A stretch of 64,000 nucleotides of DNA from Hydrogenophaga crocea (GTDB taxonomy: Bacteria > Pseudomonadota > Gammaproteobacteria > Burkholderiales > Burkholderiaceae_C), in the NCBI RefSeq assembly GCF_011388215.1, contig NZ_CP049989.1:3844001-3908000 (forward strand), written 5' to 3'. This document shows, piece by piece, positions 15,047 to 23,158 of this stretch. Under the pieces are notes generated by a model, which worked only from the letters and a program-made list of their open reading frames with translations, had not been told where the DNA came from and did not search any database. The number at the start of each line of letters is the position of its first letter. Positions within the stretch are counted from its first letter, which is position 1. The translations under genes were made by a program, and so were the position numbers.

Positions 15047-16732
15047 ATGCGTGCATTGATTCGGCGTCTCTCAGAGAGCTACCGTTCCTACCATGAGAGC
15101 AACAAATCTCTGCTCGAATGGATTGGCGTGGTCGGTGCAATTGCCTTCCCGCTTCTGTATGCCTTGAGGCTCACAGGAAAGTTGCCGCCGCTGTACGACG
15201 ACTTCGCCCTGCGTACGGTGGCGACGTTGTGCTGTTTGCTGCTGGCCCTGCGCCGATGGTGGCCTGAGCGCTTGCAGCCAAGCTATGCCTTGTTTTCCTA
15301 CGGTGCGGTGCTGTATTGCCTCGCGTTCATGTTGCCGCTTACGTTGCTGCACAACCGCGCCACCACACCCGTGGCCGTAAACATGGTGGTAAGCGTGGTG
15401 CTGGTGGTGCTGCTCACGGATTGGCGCAATACCTTGGTCATGCTGACGTGCGGCTACACGCTCAGCGCGATCACCTACTGGTTCACTGCAGCCGATCCCC
15501 GCTGGCCCGTCGACTTTCTGCTGTGGTGGTTTCCAGTGTGTGGCGTGCTGGTTGCGGGGGGTGGGATCGGCAAGCACGTGGAAAAGCAAGCCGAGCTCGA
15601 GAGATTGCGCCGCCTCTATGCAGGCCTTGCTGGTTCGATCGCTCATGAGGTGCGTACCCCCCTGGCCCAGATTCAGCAGGTCATCGATTTGGCCGTTGCC
15701 CGCCTGCCTCCCGCATCCGATGCCGCCACTCTGCTTGTGCAAGGCCAGCAGGCCGTGCGCCGCGGCCTCCAGGCCGTGACGATCACGCTGCAGCAAATCA
15801 GCGGTAAGCCCTTGGACCCCGCGGATTTCAAGGTCCTGTCAGCGGCGCATTGCCTGCGCAAGATTCTCGATGCCTACGCCTACGACACGGCGTTGGCCCG
15901 TGAGCGGGTTCATCTGCAGGTCGAGGAGGACTTCTGCTTCCGAGGCGACGAAACCGCCTTTGAGCTGACCGTGTTCAACCTGCTCAAGAATGCTCTGTAC
16001 TACCTGCCGTTGCATCCGCAGATGGACGTACAGATCCGGGTCTTGCGGCACCCGCAGCCGTGCGTCGTGGTGCGCGACAGCGGCCCGGGCATGGATCCTT
16101 CGCTGCTGCCGCGTCTGTTCGGCGAATTCGAAACCCGTGGAAAGACCGAAGGCACCGGCCTGGGTCTGGCCTTTTGCCGCCGGGTGCTGGACGCGTTCGG
16201 GGGCAGTATCCAGTGCCGCTCCCAACGCGGTGTGTTCACCGAGTTCATGTTGAGCCTGCCTGCGTGCACGGCGTCCGAGAGTGCGCGGGCTTGCCTGCCC
16301 GATCCAGAGCCAGGTGGGCTCAGGGGACGCACCTTGTTGGTGGTGGACGACCAGACATTCAATCGCGTGGTCGCCAAGACCATGCTGACCCGCCTTGGAG
16401 CCTATGTGTTGCAGGCGGAGCACGGTGAACAAGCCCTCGGCCTGCTGCGCGGTGGTTGTGTGCCCGACGCCATCCTGATGGACGTGAGCATGCCCGGCCT
16501 GGACGGCATGGCCACGACGCGCTTGTTGCGCGCGATGCCGGGTCCGGCGGGCAGGGTGCCGGTGTTGGCCCTGACCGCCAACGATTCCACCGCCCAGGAA
16601 AGCGCGGCCCACGCGGCCGGGATGCAAGGGGTGCTGGGCAAGCCGATCGATGCCCAAGCACTCGAGCACGCGCTGCTCAGGATTTGCCGACAGCGCTTGG
16701 CAATGCCTTCAGGGCATGCTTCCGGGGCCTGA
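15047..16732 (+). CDS. CqsS-like hybrid sensor histidine kinase/response regulator
   Basis: A 561-residue membrane sensor. About six transmembrane helices (residues 24-172) form the input region without a periplasmic domain. The phosphoacceptor H200 is in SIAHEVRTPLAQIQ, the N-box is FNLLKNALYYL, the G-boxes are RDSGPGMD and GTGLGLAFCRRV, and the receiver domain (about 427-545) has D479 in LMDVSMPG and K532. The input region and the CRRVLDAFGGSIQC and TEFMLSLP segments closely resemble Vibrio CqsS and related LqsS sensors of alpha-hydroxyketone signals. A strong AAAGGAGGA lies just upstream of ATG 15047. No CqsA synthase is nearby; the acyltransferase gene upstream is the obvious partner. Confidence 0.82.
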   Translation: MRALIRRLSESYRSYHESNKSLLEWIGVVGAIAFPLLYALRLTGKLPPLYDDFALRTVATLCCLLLALRRWWPERLQPSYALFSYGAVLYCLAFMLPLTLLHNRATTPVAVNMVVSVVLVVLLTDWRNTLVMLTCGYTLSAITYWFTAADPRWPVDFLLWWFPVCGVLVAGGGIGKHVEKQAELERLRRLYAGLAGSIAHEVRTPLAQIQQVIDLAVARLPPASDAATLLVQGQQAVRRGLQAVTITLQQISGKPLDPADFKVLSAAHCLRKILDAYAYDTALARERVHLQVEEDFCFRGDETAFELTVFNLLKNALYYLPLHPQMDVQIRVLRHPQPCVVVRDSGPGMDPSLLPRLFGEFETRGKTEGTGLGLAFCRRVLDAFGGSIQCRSQRGVFTEFMLSLPACTASESARACLPDPEPGGLRGRTLLVVDDQTFNRVVAKTMLTRLGAYVLQAEHGEQALGLLRGGCVPDAILMDVSMPGLDGMATTRLLRAMPGPAGRVPVLALTANDSTAQESAAHAAGMQGVLGKPIDAQALEHALLRICRQRLAMPSGHASGA

Positions 16733-16768
16733 GGGCAGGCTCCGCCGCGTGCGGCCTGGGGCGCTCGC

Positions 16769-18265
16769 TCAGCGCTGGCTCACCAGCCAGGCCCGGATCG
16801 CCGGCTTGACCAGCTTGCCCAGCGCGGTGCGCGGCAGCGCGTCGACGCGGCGCCACTGGCGCGGCCACTTGTAGCGCGCCAGGCGGCCGTGCAGCGCGGC
16901 CTCCACGCCGCTCACCCAGTCGTCGGGCGCGCCTTCGCGCAGCACCACCACGGCCACGCAGACCTCGCCCCAGCGCTCGTCGGGCTGGCCCACGACCGCG
17001 CACTCGGCCACCCAGGGGTGCTCGGCCAGCAACTGCTCGATCTCGGCCGGGTAGATGTTCTCGCCGCCCGAGATGATCATGTCCTTGGATCGGCCCACGA
17101 CCACGTAGTGGCCTTGCGGCTCCTGGCGCGCGAGGTCGCCGCTGTGGAAGAAGCCTTCGGTGTCGACCGCGTCCACGTCGGGCCAGTACAGCGCGACCAC
17201 GTTGGGCCCGCGCACGCAGATCTCGCCCACGCGGCCGCGCGCCACGGGCTCGCCCTGCGGGTCGACCAGCTTCACCTCCACACCCGGCGCGGGCCAGCCG
17301 CAGGAGCCCGCGAATTCCTGCGCGTGCTCGGGGCCGAGCGCGATCGAGAACGGGCCGGTTTCGGTGCTGCCGTAGACGTTGCACACCGGCACGCCGCGCG
17401 CGTGGCAGGCGCGCAGCAGCTCGGCCGGCAGCAGGCTGGAGCCGGCCCAGATCGCGCGCAGGCACGACAGGTCGACCGCGCCCCAGTGCGGGTGCTGCAC
17501 CAGGGCCTGCAGCGTGGCGGGCACCTGCAGCGTGAGCGTGGGGCGCTCGCGCGCGATCGTGTCGAGCACGGCGCCGGGGTCGAAGCGGCGGTGCAGCAGC
17601 ACGCGCGCGCCCACCGACAGGGCCGGCAGGGTCTGGATGCACAGGCCGCCGACGTGGAACAGCGGCAGCGCCGTGAGCACGGTGTCGCGCTCGCTCAGGC
17701 CCTGGGCGGGCGCGGCGATCGCCAGGTTGGCGAGCAGGTGGGCCTGGGTGTGCACCGCGCCCTTGGGGTTGCCCGTGGTGCCCGAGGTGTAGACGATGAG
17801 CGCGGCGTCGCCCGGGCGGCCCTGGTCGGGCAGCGGCTCGACGGGCGTGGTGTCGAGTGTGTCGACCGCAATGGCGCGCAGGCCTTCGGTGGCCGCGAGC
17901 GCGCGCGCGGGTTCGGCAAAGGCCTCGTCGTGCACCAGGCACAGGGGCGCGCAGTCGTCGAGGATGGCGGCCCATTCGGCCGGCGAGAGGCGGTGGTTGA
18001 GCGGCACCAGCACCGCGCCGCGCAGGGCCAGCGCGAACAGCAGCGCGATCTGGGCCGGGTGGTTGAAGCCGAGCCAGGCCACGCGCAGCCCGCGCTCCAC
18101 GGGCAGGGCCCGCGCCAGCGCGTGCGCGCGTTCGGCCAGGGTGGCGTAGTCCAGCCGCTGCCAGCGGGCGTCGGCGCCGTCCCATTGCAGGGCGGTGTGC
18201 CGCGGATGGGCGGCGGCGCGCTGCGCGAGCAGGGCGCCCAGGGTGCTTGCGGGTTCCAACGACAT
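16769..18265 (-). CDS. AMP-dependent acyl-CoA synthetase
   Basis: A 498-residue adenylate-forming enzyme. Motif A3/P-loop is YTSGTTGNPKGAVHT, the A5 region is VYGSTETGPFS, the A7/A8 region includes HSGDLARQEPQGHYVVVGRSKDMIISGGENIYP, and the C-terminal catalytic lysine is in RTALGKLVKPAIR. It activates a carboxylic acid to an acyl-CoA. The short fatty-acyl/aryl-CoA ligase type is clear; the substrate is not. It converges on the sensor kinase (36 bases apart) and is divergent from the two-component pair. Confidence 0.9.
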   Translation of the reverse strand: MSLEPASTLGALLAQRAAAHPRHTALQWDGADARWQRLDYATLAERAHALARALPVERGLRVAWLGFNHPAQIALLFALALRGAVLVPLNHRLSPAEWAAILDDCAPLCLVHDEAFAEPARALAATEGLRAIAVDTLDTTPVEPLPDQGRPGDAALIVYTSGTTGNPKGAVHTQAHLLANLAIAAPAQGLSERDTVLTALPLFHVGGLCIQTLPALSVGARVLLHRRFDPGAVLDTIARERPTLTLQVPATLQALVQHPHWGAVDLSCLRAIWAGSSLLPAELLRACHARGVPVCNVYGSTETGPFSIALGPEHAQEFAGSCGWPAPGVEVKLVDPQGEPVARGRVGEICVRGPNVVALYWPDVDAVDTEGFFHSGDLARQEPQGHYVVVGRSKDMIISGGENIYPAEIEQLLAEHPWVAECAVVGQPDERWGEVCVAVVVLREGAPDDWVSGVEAALHGRLARYKWPRQWRRVDALPRTALGKLVKPAIRAWLVSQR

Positions 18266-18360
18266 TTACCGGACTTTACGTGGGGCTCAAGCGGCGGACA
18301 CCGCCACTGGTCAGCATCGCGATACTGCGCGCGGCGCCCGCGCCCGCGCAACCCCGTGGC

Positions 18361-18366
18361 TACACT
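18361..18366 (+). promoter_or_regulatory. Possible -10 element of a leaderless response-regulator transcript
   Basis: TACACT lies 7 bases before the ATG of the response regulator, and no Shine-Dalgarno sequence lies between. If it is a -10 box, transcription would begin at or next to the A of the start codon, giving a leaderless mRNA. No good -35 hexamer is visible, so the call is tentative. Confidence 0.35.
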
Positions 18367-18373
18367 GATCCGC

Positions 18374-19093
18374 ATGACGCCCCACCGACTCCTGATGATC
18401 GAAGACGATGCGCGGCTGGCCCACATGGTGCAGGAGTACCTGGGGCAGTCGGGCTTCGAAGTGACGCACGCCCCCGACGGCGAACAAGGCCTGTCGCAGC
18501 TGCCGCTGGTGCAACCCGATCTGGTCATCCTCGACCTGATGATGCCCGGCATCGACGGCCTGGAGGTGTGCCGGCGCATCCGCGCGCTGAGCAACGAGCA
18601 GGCGCGCGTGCCGGTGCTCATGCTCACCGCCAAGGGCGATCCCATGGACCGCATCATCGGCCTGGAGCTCGGCGCCGACGACTACCTGCCCAAGCCCTTC
18701 GAGCCGCGCGAGCTGCTCGCGCGCGTGCGCGCGGTGCTGCGCCGCCGCGCCGAGGGCGGTCCGGCCGGCGCGTCGCGCACCACGCCGGTGCTGCGCTTCG
18801 GCTCGCTCGAGATCGACCGCGATGGCCGCACCGTGACGGTCGCCGAGCAGCCGGCCGAACTCACCTCGTACCAGTTCGACCTGCTGGTGGCCATGGCCGA
18901 GCGCGCGGGCCGCGTGCTCACGCGCGACCAGATCATGGAGGCCGTGCGCGGCCGCGAGCTCGAGGCCTTCGACCGCTCGATCGACGTGCACATCGGCCGC
19001 ATCCGCAGCGCGATCGAGGTGGACAGCAAGAACCCCAAGCGCATCCTCACGGTGCGCGGCGTGGGTTATGTGTTCGCCAAGCAGCAGGACTAG
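18374..19093 (+). CDS. OmpR-family response regulator
   Basis: A 239-residue regulator. The receiver domain (1-120) has the acidic pair in IEDDARL, phosphoacceptor D54 in VILDLMMPG, the LTAK loop and the lysine in YLPKPFEPRELLARV. A C-terminal winged-helix DNA-binding domain follows (about 135-235) with FDRSIDVHIGRIRSAIE and the ending RGVGYVF. ATG 18374 gives the family N-terminus; frame upstream of it is the antisense shadow of the acyl-CoA synthetase. It is followed after 15 bases by its sensor kinase. Confidence 0.94.
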   Translation: MTPHRLLMIEDDARLAHMVQEYLGQSGFEVTHAPDGEQGLSQLPLVQPDLVILDLMMPGIDGLEVCRRIRALSNEQARVPVLMLTAKGDPMDRIIGLELGADDYLPKPFEPRELLARVRAVLRRRAEGGPAGASRTTPVLRFGSLEIDRDGRTVTVAEQPAELTSYQFDLLVAMAERAGRVLTRDQIMEAVRGRELEAFDRSIDVHIGRIRSAIEVDSKNPKRILTVRGVGYVFAKQQD

Positions 19094-19108
19094 GGACGAC
19101 CGCGTCCG

Positions 19109-20344
19109 ATGAGCATTCCCGTCTTCGCCCAACGCCTGTACCTGCGCATCTGGCTGGCGGTGGTGGCTGCGGTGACGGTGCTCACGCTGGTGGTGGGCTG
19201 GCTCTGGCAGCAGGCGCTGGAGAGCGACCGCGAGGAGCGCGAGGCGCGCGTGATGCGGACCATCGTGGTGCAGAACACCGCGGGCGACGTGCTCGGCGAC
19301 GCGCCCGCGCGCGCCGAGCGCCTGCCCGGCGAGGGCTGGCGCTTCGAGGTGGTGATGAAGGACGGCGACAAGGTCTATGTGCTGCTGCCCTTCTCCAACC
19401 GCGGTGCGCCCAGCAACCCGGGCAGCCGCGCGCCGGCCTGGCTGCTCACGCCGGCGGGCTTTGCCTGGCTGCTGGGTCTGGTGGCCTTCGCGGTGGCTCT
19501 GGGCGCCTACCCCATCGTGCGGCGCCTGACCAAGCGGCTCGAGTTCCTGCAGAAGGGCGTGGAGCGCTGGGGCACCGGCGATCTCTCCTCGCGCATGCCG
19601 GTGAGCGGCGAAGACGAGGTGGCCTTCCTGGCCGAGCGCTTCAACGCGGCCGCCGAGCGCGTGCAGTCGCTGCTGCAGGCGCACAAGCGGCTGCTGGCCA
19701 ACGCCTCGCACGAGCTGCGATCGCCGCTGGCGCGCATCCGCATGGGGCTGGCGCTGATCGGCAACGACCCCGCGCACGCGGCCCAGCGCGCCGAGATCGC
19801 GCGCAGCATCGACGAGCTCGACCAGCTGATCGACGAGATCCTGCTGGCAAGCCGGCTCGACCTGCGCGACGCGGCCGACCCGGTGGCCTTCGGCCCGCAG
19901 GAGGACGTGGACTTGCTGGGGCTGGCGGCCGAGGAGTGCGCGCGCCTGGACGCCGACCTCGACGTCGCGCCCGACGTGGGGCACGTGGTGGTGCAGGGCC
20001 ACGCGCGGCTGCTGCGCCGCGTGGTGCGCAACCTGCTCGAGAACGCGCGCCGGTACGGCCGTGCCGGCGCGGGCGAGGCCGAGGTGAGCCTGGGCCTGCG
20101 GCGCGATGCGGCGCATCACCAGGTGCTGCTCACCGTGGACGACTGCGGCCCGGGTGTGCCCGCGGACCTGCGCGAGCGCATCTTCGAGCCCTTCTACCGC
20201 CTGCCCGGCGCGAGCGAGCGCGAGGGCGGCGTGGGCCTGGGTCTGTCGCTGGTGCGCACCATCGTCGAGCGCCACGGCGGCAGCGTGCATTGCGAGGACC
20301 GGCCCGGCGGGGGCGCGCGCTTCGTCGTGGCCCTGCCGGCCTGA
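19109..20344 (+). CDS. Two-component sensor histidine kinase (EnvZ/RstB-like)
   Basis: A 411-residue inner-membrane kinase. Transmembrane helices lie at about 11-34 and 111-137 and flank a small periplasmic domain of about 75 residues. A HAMP linker follows to about 190, then the phosphoacceptor H201 in NASHELRSPLARIRM, the N-box NLLENARRYG, and ATP-binding motifs DDCGPGVP and GVGLGLSLVRTI. It is co-transcribed with the upstream OmpR-type regulator. The stimulus is unknown; the small periplasmic loop resembles RstB-like or heavy-metal/envelope stress sensors. Confidence 0.92.
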   Translation: MSIPVFAQRLYLRIWLAVVAAVTVLTLVVGWLWQQALESDREEREARVMRTIVVQNTAGDVLGDAPARAERLPGEGWRFEVVMKDGDKVYVLLPFSNRGAPSNPGSRAPAWLLTPAGFAWLLGLVAFAVALGAYPIVRRLTKRLEFLQKGVERWGTGDLSSRMPVSGEDEVAFLAERFNAAAERVQSLLQAHKRLLANASHELRSPLARIRMGLALIGNDPAHAAQRAEIARSIDELDQLIDEILLASRLDLRDAADPVAFGPQEDVDLLGLAAEECARLDADLDVAPDVGHVVVQGHARLLRRVVRNLLENARRYGRAGAGEAEVSLGLRRDAAHHQVLLTVDDCGPGVPADLRERIFEPFYRLPGASEREGGVGLGLSLVRTIVERHGGSVHCEDRPGGGARFVVALPA

Positions 20345-20402
20345 CCGGCGTCATACCCCCTAGGGGTTCCCACAACTGGGGGATGGCACTGGACGCCCTG
20401 GC

Positions 20403-20554
20403 CAGGGAAAATCCCTGTGTTGCTGTCACAACAGCCCCGTCGTCGGGGCCAGCCAGCCATTGAGGCGCTCTTCAGCGGCGTCCGGGGATGATCAGGTCTC
20501 CCAACGACGTCCTTCCAAGGACTTGAGAAAGCCACCGCGAGGTGGCTTTTTTTT
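20403..20554 (+). ncRNA. Candidate structured small RNA ending in a terminator
   Basis: In the gap between the convergent kinase and capD-like genes the plus strand folds into adjacent hairpins. They are CAGGGA/TCCCTG (20403-20417), TGTTG/CAACA (20418-20433), GCCCC/GGGGC (20434-20449), a weaker CGCT/AGCG (20466-20477), GTCCT/AGGAC (20509-20522), and the terminator at 20529-20554. The first three abut without a spacer. No open reading frame of note is present. A G/C dyad ACCCC-CTA-GGGGT at 20355-20367 lies upstream. This could be an independent sRNA or the processed 3' end of the two-component mRNA. No known RNA family was recognised. Confidence 0.45.
20529..20554 (+). terminator. Rho-independent terminator
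   Basis: Stem AAGCCACC (20529-20536), tetraloop GCGA, stem GGTGGCTT (20541-20548), followed by a run of T to 20554. It is strong on the plus strand only. It ends the two-component transcript or the candidate small RNA just before the convergent capD-like stop at 20560. Confidence 0.9.
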
Positions 20555-20559
20555 GCCGC

Positions 20560-22527
20560 TCACAGCGGCGCGGGCCGGCTCTGGCCCTCGCCGGGCGTGG
20601 TGTGCAGCCAGTCCACCACCTCACCCGCGGGCTGGTAGCCGTGCACGGCGCGCTGCAGCAGCGCGCGCAGGCCGGGCACGTCGTTGGCGAGCAGGGTGCG
20701 GTCGAGCTGGGCCAGCAGGGCCATGAGCTCGTCGTGCTCGAGCCGCACCTCGCGCGCGCGCCAGATGCGCGCGTGCGGCGTGGGCTGCGGGTCGTCGCCG
20801 ATCAACAGCTCTTCGTAGAGCTTCTCGCCAGGGCGCAGGCCCGTGACCTGGATCTCGATCTGCCCACCGGGCTGTTCGGGGCTTTTCACCTGCAGGCCCG
20901 AGAGCTCGACCATGCGCATGGCCAGGTCCATGATGCGCACGGGCTCGCCCATGTCGAGCACGAACACGTCGCCGCCCTCGGCCATGGCGCCGGCCTGGAT
21001 CACGAGCTGCGCGGCCTCGGGAATGGTCATGAAGAAGCGCGTGATGTCGGGGTGGGTGAGCGTGATGGGCCCGCCCGCGGCGATCTGCTGGCGAAACAGC
21101 GGCACCACCGAGCCGCTCGAGCCCAGCACGTTGCCGAAGCGCACCATGCTGAAGCGCGTCTGCTCGGCGTGGCGCTCGGCCAGGGCTTGCAGCACGAGCT
21201 CGGCCAGGCGTTTGCTCGCGCCCATGATGTTGGTGGGGCGCACCGCCTTGTCGGTGCTGATCAGCACGAAGTGGCGCACGCCCGCGGCCAGCGCCGCGCG
21301 CGCGGTGACCCAGGTGCCCCAGACGTTGTTGCGCAGGCCCTGCACCGCGTTGTGCTCCACCAGGGGCACGTGCTTGTAGGCCGCGGCGTGGTAGAGCGTG
21401 TGCGGGTGCCAGGCGCCCAGGATCTGCACCATGCGGGCCTCGTCCTGCACCGAGGCGAGCAGCGGCACGATCTCGACCGCGTCGCCGTTGGCGTGGCGCT
21501 GCAGCTCCTGGTGGATGGCGTAGAGCGCGTACTCGCTCTGGTCGATGAGCAGCAGCGTGCGCGGGCGCAGCGCGACGATCTGGCGGCACAGCTCGCTGCC
21601 GATGCTGCCGCCCGCGCCGGTCACGGCCACCACGCGGTCGCGGATCAGGCGTTCGAGCAACGCCGGGTCCGGCGCCACGGGCTCGCGGCCCAGCAGGTCT
21701 TCGATATCGAGCTCGCGCAGGTCGCTCAGGTCGGTCTTGCCCGAGGCCAGATCGGACACGCCCGGCAGGGTGCGCACGTGCAGCGGCAGGCCGCGCAGCG
21801 TTTCGAGAATGGCGCGGCGCCGCTGGGGCGTGGCCGAGGGCAGGGCCAGCAGCACGTCGGTGGCGCCGATGGTCTGCACGAGTTCGGCCAGGCGTTGCGG
21901 CGGGTAGACGGTGCGGCCGTCCAGGCTGTTGCCCTGCAGCGCGGGATCGTCGTCGATGAAGCCGATCAGGCGGTGCTGGGGGCTGCGCAGCAGCGCGGCC
22001 GCGAGCTGGCGGCCCGCGCTGCCGGCGCCGTAGATCAGCACGCCCGGCAGGGTGCGGCGCGCAAGCAGGTGGCGGTAGAGCCCCCCCAGCCACACCCGCA
22101 CGAACAGGCGGCTGAGCGCGACGAACATGAACAGCAGCAGCGGCTGGATGATGCCCACCGAGCGCGGCACGCCGGGCACGCCGAACACGGTGAACACCGT
22201 GGCGTAGAGCAGGCCGTACAAGGCCATGGCCTGGCCCAGCGAGAGCGTGGCGTTCCAGCCCGCGTAACGGAAGATGGCGCGGTACAGGCCGAAGCGCACG
22301 AACAGCGGGATTGCGATCAGCACCGCGCCGATGGCGGGCCAGAGGTAAGGCGGCTCCAGGCGCAGCCAGACCTCCAGGCGCAGGTAGAGCGCGATCCAGA
22401 CGGCGAGCACGCACAAGGCCATGTCGACGGCGACGGCAAGCGCGCGCTTGGCCGGGCGCGGGATGGCGAGCAGCGTGCTCGCCAGGCTGTCGTCGTCGTT
22501 GCCGGACTCGGGGTGCATGGGCCTCAT
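20560..22527 (-). CDS. Membrane-bound UDP-N-acetylhexosamine 4,6-dehydratase (CapD/WbpM/PglF family)
   Basis: A 655-residue protein. Four transmembrane helices in about 25-140 are followed by a CoA-binding-like Rossmann domain (IYGAGSAGRQLAAAL) and a C-terminal SDR domain with TGAGGSIGSELCRQI, LISTDKAVRPTNIMGASKR (Met replacing the usual catalytic Tyr, with Lys kept) and SMVRFGNVLGSSGSVVPLF. This family makes UDP-4-keto-6-deoxy-GlcNAc, precursor of bacillosamine, QuiNAc or FucNAc. ATG 22527 overlaps the upstream stop by four bases (ATGA). Last gene of the polysaccharide locus. Confidence 0.93.
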   Translation of the reverse strand: MRPMHPESGNDDDSLASTLLAIPRPAKRALAVAVDMALCVLAVWIALYLRLEVWLRLEPPYLWPAIGAVLIAIPLFVRFGLYRAIFRYAGWNATLSLGQAMALYGLLYATVFTVFGVPGVPRSVGIIQPLLLFMFVALSRLFVRVWLGGLYRHLLARRTLPGVLIYGAGSAGRQLAAALLRSPQHRLIGFIDDDPALQGNSLDGRTVYPPQRLAELVQTIGATDVLLALPSATPQRRRAILETLRGLPLHVRTLPGVSDLASGKTDLSDLRELDIEDLLGREPVAPDPALLERLIRDRVVAVTGAGGSIGSELCRQIVALRPRTLLLIDQSEYALYAIHQELQRHANGDAVEIVPLLASVQDEARMVQILGAWHPHTLYHAAAYKHVPLVEHNAVQGLRNNVWGTWVTARAALAAGVRHFVLISTDKAVRPTNIMGASKRLAELVLQALAERHAEQTRFSMVRFGNVLGSSGSVVPLFRQQIAAGGPITLTHPDITRFFMTIPEAAQLVIQAGAMAEGGDVFVLDMGEPVRIMDLAMRMVELSGLQVKSPEQPGGQIEIQVTGLRPGEKLYEELLIGDDPQPTPHARIWRAREVRLEHDELMALLAQLDRTLLANDVPGLRALLQRAVHGYQPAGEVVDWLHTTPGEGQSRPAPL

Positions 22528-23117
22528 GGGCGGCCCTCTCCGGGGGCGACGACGGTGTCGTCGGGCAGGTGGGTGTGGTAGCCGAGGGCGCTGCCGGCCT
22601 GCAGCCAGGCGCGCGCGCCGATCGAGGTGCCCCCGGCCATGGTGGCGTTGGCGCCCAGGTGGCCGTGGTCGCCGACGCGCGCGTGGTGGTCGACCACCGC
22701 CCCGACGTTGACGATCACGCCATCGCCGAGCTGCGCTTCGGTGCCGATCACGGCCAGTGCCATGACCACGCAGCCCGTGCCCAGGCGGGCGCTGGGCGAT
22801 ACACAGGCGCGGGGGTGCACCAGGGTAGCGGCCTGCAGGCCGGCCTCGCGGACGCGCGCCAGCAGCGCGGCGCGCGTGGGGTTGTGGCCGATGGCCACGT
22901 GCACCGCGGTGACGCCGCGCTCGGGCAGCCGCGGCAGTTCGGCCGTGCCGCCCCACACGGGCACGCCCAGCACCTCGGTGCCGGGCGGCAGCTGGTCGTC
23001 CAGAAAGCCCGCCACCGTGTGCGTGCCGGCCAGTTGCACGAGCTCGCTCACGCTGCGCCCGTGCCCGCCGGCGCCGACGATGACCAGCGGCGTGGGTGTC
23101 TGTGCGGTGTTGCTCAC
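22524..23117 (-). CDS. Sugar O/N-acyltransferase, NeuD/PglD-like
   Basis: A 197-residue left-handed beta-helix acetyltransferase. A Rossmann-like N-terminal half (PLVIVGAGGHGRSVSEL) is followed by hexapeptide repeats (about 95-190) with the probable catalytic histidine in VVDHHARVGDHGHLG, aligned with the VEHE histidine of PglD. The C-terminus stops early after DDTVVAPGEGRP. GTG 23117 is preferred because GGGGAG lies upstream; an in-frame ATG at 23150 is the alternative. Between PglC-like and PglF-like genes it probably acetylates a 4-amino-6-deoxy sugar. Confidence 0.82.
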   Translation of the reverse strand: MSNTAQTPTPLVIVGAGGHGRSVSELVQLAGTHTVAGFLDDQLPPGTEVLGVPVWGGTAELPRLPERGVTAVHVAIGHNPTRAALLARVREAGLQAATLVHPRACVSPSARLGTGCVVMALAVIGTEAQLGDGVIVNVGAVVDHHARVGDHGHLGANATMAGGTSIGARAWLQAGSALGYHTHLPDDTVVAPGEGRP

Positions 23118-23158
23118 GTGTTCTTGTCTCCCCGGGAATGCCGATGCCATGCGGCCCT

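Noticed and set aside
16720..16750. Terminator between the sensor kinase and the acyl-CoA synthetase
   Set aside because: A short GCCTG/CAGGC hairpin exists but no T-run follows on either strand.
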